Source: Akkermansiaceae bacterium (GTDB taxonomy: Bacteria > Verrucomicrobiota > Verrucomicrobiia > Verrucomicrobiales > Akkermansiaceae). From it: 5,803 bases of DNA. Shown one piece after another: positions 1-5,223 of this stretch. Made by a program: the position numbers and the translations under genes. The stretch lies in assembly GCA_014379305.1 (NCBI GenBank), contig JACMMB010000223.1, forward strand, positions 1 through 5,803, in the 5' to 3' direction. Position 1 is the stretch's first letter. Every line of letters begins with the position of its first letter. The notes beneath the pieces are model-generated. The model saw only the letters and a program-made list of their open reading frames with translations. It was not told the origin of the DNA and ran no database searches.

Positions 1-789
1 ACCAATGTCGCGCTAACCGACGATGGCGATATCTGGTGGGAAGGGCTTACCAAGGAGGCACCGGCGCATCTTATCGACTGGACTGGCCAGCATTGGACTC
101 CGGATTGCGGCCGCACCGCCGCCCATGCGAATGCCCGCTTTACCGCTCCCGCCTCCCAGTGCCCGACCATAGATCCCGATTGGCAGAACCCGGACGGCGT
201 TCCAATCGATGGAATTATCTTCGGTGGTCGCAGAGCCGGGACAATGCCACTCGTTTACCAAGCGTTCAACTGGTGCCACGGAGTATATGTGGGTGCCACG
301 ATGGGGTCGGAAATGACCGCTGCCGCCGCAGGAACGATTGGCAAAGTCCGCCGCGACCCGATGGCGATGCTGCCTTTTGCTGGCTATAATATGGGTGCCT
401 ATTTCTCGCATTGGCTTGAGATGCAGCGCTATCTCACCCACCTTCCACGCTTTTTCCATGTCAACTGGTTCCGCAAAACCGAAGAAGGAAAATTCATGTG
501 GCCGGGCTTCGGTGAGAACATGCGGGTGCTGGAGTGGATTGTTAAACGCTGCCAAGGCGGAGCCGCCGGCCACGAAACCCAGATCGGTTGGATTCCCGAT
601 TTCGAAAACTTCAATGTTGAGGGACTTGAAAATTTCGCTGAAGACGACTTCAAAAAGGTGATGTGTTTTGATCGCGCGGAATGGCGTGCTGAAATCGTCT
701 CCCAAGGCGAACTTTTCATCGAACTCTATGACCACCTTCCCAAGGAACTGATCTTCCAGCGCGAACTCCTTGCCGCACGCCTCGTTTGA
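1..789 (+). CDS. pckG: GTP-dependent phosphoenolpyruvate carboxykinase, C-terminal part (5' end outside window)
   Basis: This cytosolic enzyme converts oxaloacetate and GTP to phosphoenolpyruvate, GDP and CO2, the entry step of gluconeogenesis. The frame is open from base 1 and ends at TGA 787-789. The 262 residues present are a little under half of the usual ~600. Seen in the fragment: NARFTAPASQCP (residues 44-55), matching the family block whose Asn and Arg contact substrate; GIIFGGRR (71-78), with the conserved arginine pair; and NWFRK...EGKFMWPGFGEN (155-173), whose Phe157, Phe165 and Phe170 match the aromatic residues that hold the guanine ring in the GTP-type enzyme. These motifs exclude the ATP-dependent PckA family. 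The C-terminus (LPKELIFQRELLAARL) is also family-like, so the 3' end is intact. The P-loop and most metal ligands lie upstream of the window. The next gene is convergent, 15 bp away, so pckG is the last gene of its transcript here. No clear terminator follows. Confidence 0.97.
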   Translation, partial: TNVALTDDGDIWWEGLTKEAPAHLIDWTGQHWTPDCGRTAAHANARFTAPASQCPTIDPDWQNPDGVPIDGIIFGGRRAGTMPLVYQAFNWCHGVYVGATMGSEMTAAAAGTIGKVRRDPMAMLPFAGYNMGAYFSHWLEMQRYLTHLPRFFHVNWFRKTEEGKFMWPGFGENMRVLEWIVKRCQGGAAGHETQIGWIPDFENFNVEGLENFAEDDFKKVMCFDRAEWRAEIVSQGELFIELYDHLPKELIFQRELLAARLV

Positions 790-804
790 GATAAATCACA
801 GAAA

Positions 805-1221
805 TCATTCGTTGGGAGACTTCTCTCTTTCTTTGAGAAGAATAAGAATGGTTTCAGCGTAGCTCTTAAGCTCCTCACTTTCCGGATCGTCGCCGGCTTC
901 GATGGCGTTCCGCAACTCACCAGCCAGCATGATCACCTCCTGTTTGAATTCGGGGTCGAGTTTTTCATAACCGGAGTCGAATTTTGATTCCCAATCAGCT
1001 GGTCCCATTGCCAGCACTTGCTCAATAGTGGGATCCGATTTGGAAATGCTTTCCAAGTCGAAATTGGCTTTCGCCCTATCGGAAGATGTCAGCCGCGCGT
1101 TATCAGATGGTGGGCGCGGCGCGGTGCGGCGTTCTGTTTGTTGATTGTAGATAATGAGGAAAGCGACCAGGGCAAGAATGAGAAATACGGTCGGGGCAAG
1201 AATTTTAGGGAGGGATTTCAT
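805..1221 (-). CDS. Small single-pass membrane protein of unknown function
   Basis: I do not recognise a family. From ATG 1219-1221 the product is 138 residues. It has a short basic N-terminus (MKSLPK), a hydrophobic segment at about residues 8-25 (LAPTVFLILALVAFLIIY) and then a charged region. This fits an N-terminal membrane anchor or uncleaved signal sequence with a soluble C-terminal domain outside the cytoplasm. Residues 27-50 are Pro/Arg/Ser-rich and probably a linker. Residues 65-138 look helical and acidic (IEQVLAMGPADWESKF, FKQEVIMLAGELRNAIEAG, ELKSYAETILILLKERE). The frame extends upstream to a TTG at 1258-1260, but the ATG places the basic residues directly before the hydrophobic segment and is preferred. 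Neither start has a Shine-Dalgarno match. It is convergent with pckG and divergent from the DUF4331 gene. A coding region is likely because of the coherent membrane topology and the stop close to pckG. No function is proposed. Confidence 0.68.
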   Translation of the reverse strand: MKSLPKILAPTVFLILALVAFLIIYNQQTERRTAPRPPSDNARLTSSDRAKANFDLESISKSDPTIEQVLAMGPADWESKFDSGYEKLDPEFKQEVIMLAGELRNAIEAGDDPESEELKSYAETILILLKEREKSPNE

Positions 1222-1351
1222 GGTCAATGAGCAGCTAGTCGCAGATTGCAAACCGGACAAGGCGTAAAAAAATTCGAAGAAAAATGCATCCGGATTCAGT
1301 CGCCATGCGTTTCTTTAGATATGAGTCGATGCTGGATATGGAATAGTTGCG

Positions 1352-1374
1352 GTGGAGCCACTGTGGAAGTTCCA
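1352..1374. promoter_or_regulatory. Two adjacent small inverted repeats in the divergent intergenic region
   Basis: GTGG-ag-CCAC (1352-1361) is followed after two bases by the perfect repeat TGGAA-g-TTCCA (1364-1374). They lie 60-82 bp upstream of the DUF4331 start, in the 212-bp gap between two divergently transcribed genes. Operator sites are often found in such places. A GGAACTT motif, similar to the -35 element of many ECF promoters, reads on the minus strand across 1367-1373. I could not pair it with a convincing -10 element. A regulatory role is inferred from position and symmetry only. Confidence 0.3.
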
Positions 1375-1433
1375 TAACCCTCGGCTCTATTTCAAGACGC
1401 CGCCATTAATTAACAAACTCACAACGAATAAAT

Positions 1434-2984
1434 ATGAAACCGAAATCAAACAAATTAAGATTCCCCAACTCATTGGTTGGTCTATCGACCCTATCGCTGG
1501 CATTGGCGACGACAGTGCCGATCTTCGCATCAAGTCACAGCGATGCGCCGCTGATAAAACAGGATCCGCAGGCCAACTTGACCGATGTGTATGCGTTCAT
1601 TGGCAATAAATACGATTCAGGCGCGCAACCTGTTAAAGTCCTTAACGTGATGGTAAGCATTCATCCGTTTTCAGAACCTGGAGATGGTGCGATCTACGAG
1701 AAATTTTCGGATGACGCGCTTTACAGCATCCACATTACCAATCCTTCGACAGGAGCGGAAAACCTCCGTTACGACTTCAAATTTTCAGACATCAACCCCC
1801 TGACCGCACCGGGTTTGAAAAATCCCAATACGATTCTGTCCTACGGTCGTGGAACTGAAATCGGCGATATCCAAGTTACCGGCGATGCTCGCCAAAACTA
1901 CACGCAGACTTATTCCGTGGAAAAAAACGGAGCCCAAATCGCAACCGGTTTAAAAGTTCCGCCACCCAACGTTGGCCTTAAGACGACTCCGGATTACAAT
2001 GACGCCGACGGAAACGCCATCTCCGGCGCCACCACCTTCGCCGGTCTCGACAAGTATACTGAGGAAGCGGTCTTCAATGCCGGGTCTGAAGGTGAAGCGG
2101 TATTTGCAGGCCCTCGTGAGGACGGATTTTATTCGGATATTCCCGGCATTTTCGACCTTCTCGATGGCAGAATCATAGCAGGTAACAGCCCGGCAGGACT
2201 TGGTCAGGCGGGCGGCGGAATCGATGGCTTCAAAGGCTTCAATGTGCTGACTTTCGCCATTCAGATTCCACTCAGTGAGTTGACCCCGTCAACCTACACT
2301 GCTGCCTTTGCAAATATTGCCAATGGCATTGCCAATGGTGGTGCTGCGCAAAATACAGGCGTAGGTGTCTATGCTTCGGTAAGCCGTAAAAGGATTACAT
2401 TGCGCCGGAGCAATGCCGAAGCGCTCAATGTGGGTCAGTGGATTCAGGTAAATCGTTTAGGCAATCCACTGTTCAATGAAGCTCTCGTTGCTCTCAAGGA
2501 TAAGGATAAATTCAACCGCACCTTCCCGATGAATGACGCCAGCTATAACACCTATGCCGTGACTCCGGAGTTGCCGGTGCTGATCAACGCTGTATTCGGA
2601 ACCGAATTTGTCACCACTGGACGGGGTGATCTCGGTTTGGTCTTTATTCCTGATGTATTGCGCGTCGATACAACCACACCCGCAGTGCGACTCCCGGATC
2701 AACCCGGCCACAGCCGGAACGGTTTTGTCGGTGGAGATGTTGTGGTAAATGGAGCCGGTCGCACCATCTCAAGCGGCTGGCCGAACGGTCGCCGCCCGGG
2801 TGATGACGTCATTGACATCGCTTTGACTGCGGTTGCAAGCGGACCGAGTTATTCAACAGTTACCGTCCTCGGTGATAATGTGGAAGAGAACGACCAATCT
2901 TATAACCAGGTCTTTCCTTACCTCGGCACGCCTCATGCAGGGACGACAACGAATCAGCGTCAGGCCCCGGCTTCCGCTCCTTAA
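1434..2984 (+). CDS. Exported DUF4331 domain protein
   Basis: The 516-residue product begins with a basic N-terminus (KPKSNKLRF) and a hydrophobic stretch at about residues 13-32, with likely signal-peptidase cleavage after PIFA (residue 32). The mature protein would start SSHSDAPL. This His/Asp motif right after the signal, followed by NLTDVYAF (49-55), is the hallmark opening of DUF4331. Further family blocks are FAGPREDGFYSDI (224-236), FNVLTFAIQIPL (269-280), QVNRLGNPLFNEAL (338-351), FIPDVLRV (404-411), GWPNGRRPGDDVIDIAL (448-464) and FPYLGTPHAG (494-503). The order and length fit a complete member. The biochemical function of the family is not established to my knowledge. Here it should be periplasmic, surface or secreted. 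No lipobox Cys or membrane anchor is seen at either end. The start is the first ATG ahead of the signal peptide and has no Shine-Dalgarno sequence (ACAACGAATAAAT precedes it). It is first in a co-directional run with a TPR protein and an ECF sigma factor and ends shortly before a strong terminator. Confidence 0.95.
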   Translation: MKPKSNKLRFPNSLVGLSTLSLALATTVPIFASSHSDAPLIKQDPQANLTDVYAFIGNKYDSGAQPVKVLNVMVSIHPFSEPGDGAIYEKFSDDALYSIHITNPSTGAENLRYDFKFSDINPLTAPGLKNPNTILSYGRGTEIGDIQVTGDARQNYTQTYSVEKNGAQIATGLKVPPPNVGLKTTPDYNDADGNAISGATTFAGLDKYTEEAVFNAGSEGEAVFAGPREDGFYSDIPGIFDLLDGRIIAGNSPAGLGQAGGGIDGFKGFNVLTFAIQIPLSELTPSTYTAAFANIANGIANGGAAQNTGVGVYASVSRKRITLRRSNAEALNVGQWIQVNRLGNPLFNEALVALKDKDKFNRTFPMNDASYNTYAVTPELPVLINAVFGTEFVTTGRGDLGLVFIPDVLRVDTTTPAVRLPDQPGHSRNGFVGGDVVVNGAGRTISSGWPNGRRPGDDVIDIALTAVASGPSYSTVTVLGDNVEENDQSYNQVFPYLGTPHAGTTTNQRQAPASAP

Positions 2985-3007
2985 GTAGAAGCTTTGAGTG
3001 TTCCTAT

Positions 3008-3044
3008 AACAGGCGACGGTGCTTTACCGCCGCCTGTTTTTTTT
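3008..3044 (+). terminator. Strong rho-independent terminator after the DUF4331 gene
   Basis: Arms AACAGGCGACGGT (3008-3020) and ACCGCCGCCTGTT (3026-3038) pair over 13 positions with one A-C mismatch around the loop GCTTT. The stem runs into eight consecutive T residues at 3037-3044. It starts 23 bases after the DUF4331 stop and ends 18 bases before the TPR start. It therefore separates the two genes, so the TPR gene depends on read-through or on a promoter within this short gap. Confidence 0.93.
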
Positions 3045-3062
3045 CAAAAGTATCGTATTCCC

Positions 3063-4376
3063 ATGAAGATACCTTTCTCGATATTCGTTTTCCTCATCAT
3101 TTTGGGAAATTTGCAGAGTTCAGATTCCGCTCCTGCCGCAGATGACGAAATAGCCGCCAAAATTGCTGACCTGGCGGCTGACAAATCCGCAGATCCCGAT
3201 GCTGAATCATGGATTGCCGTGGGGAATGCAAAGATGCAGGAGGCCCGGGACAAGCTGGAGCATGATTTCTCCGAAGCTGAAGCCGCTTACAAAAAAGCTC
3301 TTGGTCTGAAGCCTGACTCCACTGAAGCAATGCTCGGCATGGCTTGGGTAAAAAACTCGGAGCACCTTTTTGAGCAAGGACGCGGATGGGCGGAAAAGGC
3401 GCTCGCCATCAATCCTGAACTTGTTGATGCCCATTCCCTATTGGGAGATTACGCGCTGGAGCGCGGGGATTATGACGAGGCTTACGATCATTATCAGGCG
3501 GCCATCGATCTGCGCGGCGACCTTTCAACCTACAGCCGGGCATCCTATTTGCTCTGGCAGACCGGGGATAGCACACAAGCCGGGCTGCTGATGGAGAAGG
3601 CGATTGCCGCAGGTGGTCCATATCCGGAAAACACAGCCTGGTGCCGCGTGGAATTGGCGACAATGCAATTCAACCTGGGATCGATTCTTGCGGCAGAGAT
3701 GCAGGCAAAGAAAGCCATGGAGGCGGCTCCTGAGAATCCGCGCGTGCTGGGCTTGATGGGAAAGTTATCAGCGGCGAAGGAAAAGTATCCGGAGGCAATC
3801 GCTTTCTATGAAAAATCCGTCGCAATCACACCCAACCACCAGTCACTCGCAGCTTTGGTGGATCTCTACAAATTGACTGGAAATACCACAGAAGAGAATA
3901 AGGCTGTTGAAAAGCTAATCGCTTTCCACAGTCCAGCGGATGAAGGCGCTGCAACGGAAAATCCCGCCCATGGGCATATTCACACCGATGGACAAGCAAG
4001 CGCGGAGCTGGCGATGTTTTTTGCGGATCATGATCAGAATCTTGAAAAAGCGGTCAAAGATGCGGAAAAGGCATACGAGACCTACAAAAACATCAAAGTA
4101 GAGGATACCCTGGCCTGGTGTTACTATAAAACCGGAGACTACAAGAAAGCCCGGCGCTTTACCGAACGGGCAATGAAGTGGAACACAAAAGATCCGGCAA
4201 TGTATTATCACCGGGGGATGATTCACCATAAGTTGGGGGATAAAGCCAGGGCGCGCGAGTATCTGAATCAGGCACTTGCCCTGAATCCGAGATTCGATCC
4301 AATCCAAGCGGCGATCGCTTCCCAGACGCTTGAAGAAATTTCCTTACAAGATAGATCAGGGAAACAAAAAAAGTGA
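3063..4376 (+). CDS. Exported tetratricopeptide-repeat (TPR) protein with His-rich insert
   Basis: From ATG 3063 the product is 437 residues. It has a signal peptide (MKIPFSIFVFLIILGNLQSSDSA, probable cleavage near residue 23) and then an almost entirely helical repeat protein, probably periplasmic. TPR-like units are visible at about 50-84, 85-119, 120-153, 154-186, 192-225, 226-259, 312-345, 346-377 and 378-411. They carry typical G-Y-A-P positions (GDYDEAYDHYQAAI, KYPEAIAFYEKSVAITP, GDYKKARRFTERAM, GDKARAREYLNQALALNPRF). A non-repeat insert at about 289-311 contains AHGHIHTDG, a possible metal-binding cluster. The C-terminal block with DTLAWCYYKTGDY and MYYHRGMIHHKLGD resembles a recurring arrangement in bacterial TPR proteins. 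TPR domains usually scaffold protein-protein contacts, so a partner such as the neighbouring DUF4331 protein is plausible but inferred. The frame extends upstream to a TTG at 2994, but that start would read through the terminator hairpin and bury the signal peptide. No Shine-Dalgarno sequence is visible. Confidence 0.92.
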   Translation: MKIPFSIFVFLIILGNLQSSDSAPAADDEIAAKIADLAADKSADPDAESWIAVGNAKMQEARDKLEHDFSEAEAAYKKALGLKPDSTEAMLGMAWVKNSEHLFEQGRGWAEKALAINPELVDAHSLLGDYALERGDYDEAYDHYQAAIDLRGDLSTYSRASYLLWQTGDSTQAGLLMEKAIAAGGPYPENTAWCRVELATMQFNLGSILAAEMQAKKAMEAAPENPRVLGLMGKLSAAKEKYPEAIAFYEKSVAITPNHQSLAALVDLYKLTGNTTEENKAVEKLIAFHSPADEGAATENPAHGHIHTDGQASAELAMFFADHDQNLEKAVKDAEKAYETYKNIKVEDTLAWCYYKTGDYKKARRFTERAMKWNTKDPAMYYHRGMIHHKLGDKARAREYLNQALALNPRFDPIQAAIASQTLEEISLQDRSGKQKK

Positions 4377-4390
4377 TCCGGCAGGATGAC

Positions 4391-4413
4391 ATAAACTTTT
4401 CCACAAAGTTTAT
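4391..4413. promoter_or_regulatory. Perfect 9-bp inverted repeat just upstream of the ECF sigma gene
   Basis: ATAAACTTT (4391-4399) and AAAGTTTAT (4405-4413) are exact reverse complements separated by TCCAC. The repeat lies in the 45-bp gap between the TPR stop and the sigma ATG and ends 8 bases before that ATG. No T-run follows, so it is not a standard terminator. It could be an operator for a dimeric regulator, or an RNA hairpin that covers the translation start of the sigma factor. It is AT-rich, so its stability as RNA would be modest. Confidence 0.55.
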
Positions 4414-4421
4414 ATAGGGCT

Positions 4422-5042
4422 ATGGAGCCAAACCGTTTGCGGTCGGATAATGCCTGTGTAAGTGTCCGATTAATGTGGACTGTGGCAAATGAACCAACTG
4501 CTGAAGAGCTGCTGCAGCGGATCTCCGAAGGATGTGAGGATTCTTTTGCCCAATTACACGACCGCTTTTCACAATCATTGTTCGGCATAGCGATTGGCAT
4601 CACCCGCGACCACAATGAGGCAAAGGATGTGATTCAAGACACCTTCGTTTCCATCTGGAAGCATGCCGGGCATTATAATCCCTTATTGGGCAAAGCGTCC
4701 TCGTGGCTGATTCGGATTACCCGGAATGTTGCTATCGACGGCATTCGCAAGCGAAAACGGCAAAAACTCATGGCCGAGAAGGAGGCTGGCAATATCATGG
4801 AGGTTTCCGAGTCGCCAGCACCGGGATCCGCCCTCATGGCTTCGGAAAGGGCGGTTGCAATGGCTAAAGTGTTAAGGTCATTGCCCAGAAGGCAGCGGAT
4901 CGCCCTTCAGCTTGCATTTTACGATGGGATGACCCAGACCGAGATCGCAACCAAACTAGGGGAGCCTCTCGGGACAGTGAAATCGCGTATCAGGCGGGCG
5001 ATTAACCAGGCACGCTGCATGATCGGCGCTTCCCTTTTTTAG
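4422..5042 (+). CDS. ECF-type (group 4) sigma-70 family RNA polymerase sigma factor
   Basis: The 206-residue protein directs RNA polymerase to a specific promoter set. The sigma region 2 domain covers about residues 28-114: EELLQRISEGCEDSFAQLHDRF, the core-binding and -10-recognition stretch DHNEAKDVIQDTFVSIWKHA (63-82), then SSWLIRITRNVAIDGIRKRKRQ. A linker follows at about 115-145. Sigma region 4 covers about 147-198: LRSLPRRQRIALQLAFYDGM and the helix-turn-helix MTQTEIATKLGEPLGTVKSRIRRA (170-193), which reads the -35 element. There is no region 3, as expected for ECF factors. The first ATG (4422) gives an 18-21 residue tail before the domain. ATG 4473 (MWTVANEP) is an alternative start giving 189 residues, closer to typical ECF N-termini. 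Neither has a well-spaced Shine-Dalgarno; GGG at 4417-4419 is too close. It follows the TPR gene by 45 bp and may be co-transcribed. Many ECF factors have a cognate anti-sigma gene immediately downstream; none is found here. The target genes are unknown; DUF4331 and TPR are the obvious candidates. Confidence 0.93.
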   Translation: MEPNRLRSDNACVSVRLMWTVANEPTAEELLQRISEGCEDSFAQLHDRFSQSLFGIAIGITRDHNEAKDVIQDTFVSIWKHAGHYNPLLGKASSWLIRITRNVAIDGIRKRKRQKLMAEKEAGNIMEVSESPAPGSALMASERAVAMAKVLRSLPRRQRIALQLAFYDGMTQTEIATKLGEPLGTVKSRIRRAINQARCMIGASLF

Positions 5043-5105
5043 TGTAGCTGTTTATTCGGGAAAGGGGGGAGCCCACTACTTTTTCTTCCACAGATATAAA
5101 GCGCT

Positions 5106-5115
5106 GGTTTAAACC
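5106..5115. repeat. 10-bp perfect palindrome GGTTTAAACC in the sigma downstream gap
   Basis: The palindrome lies in the 181-bp stretch (5043-5223) between the sigma stop and the end of the convergent FG-GAP gene. It is flanked by the short complementary arms GATAT (5093-5097) and ATATC (5123-5127). A 10-bp palindrome can arise by chance and no T-run follows, so a role as operator or terminator is only a possibility. I see no gene, RNA or clear terminator in the rest of this gap. Frames read from 5043 meet stops quickly and show no anti-sigma-like sequence. Confidence 0.25.
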
Positions 5116-5223
5116 CACCCAGATATCACTTGCTTCAATCACGGTCACTGATCCCATTCATAAGGCAATGTTACAATGCGAGGTCTGGCCCCGGTTCAGG
5201 ATGTGGGCCTCGGCGCGGGCGCG

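Noticed and set aside
13..735. Long minus-strand open frame (240 codons) opposite pckG
   Set aside because: The plus frame encodes unmistakable PEPCK motifs over the whole span. The antisense frame shows no domain-like sequence and is a by-product of GC-rich codon use.
820..840. Small hairpin CTTCTC...GAGAAG near the pckG 3' end
   Set aside because: It has only six pairs with a nine-base loop, no clean T-run, and falls inside the coding end of the minus-strand gene. It is too weak to call a terminator.
1222..1260. N-terminal extension of the minus-strand small protein from TTG 1258-1260
   Set aside because: The ATG at 1219-1221 puts the lysines directly before the membrane segment. The extension adds nothing recognisable and has no ribosome-binding site.
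1295..1322. Possible sigma-70 promoter (TTCAGT ... TAGATA) upstream of DUF4331
   Set aside because: The -35 match is poor and the spacing is about 15 bases, so it is not distinguishable from chance.
2316..2339. Tandem 12-bp direct repeat ATTGCCAATGGC/T
   Set aside because: It lies inside DUF4331, is in frame and encodes a repeated I-A-N-G. This looks like a small duplication within coding sequence rather than a functional repeat.
2994..3062. N-terminal extension of the TPR protein from TTG 2994
   Set aside because: It would translate through the terminator hairpin and T-run and place 23 residues before an otherwise ideal signal peptide.
3915..4307. 130-codon minus-strand open frame opposite the TPR gene
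   Set aside because: The plus frame has continuous TPR units across this span. The antisense product has no recognisable features.
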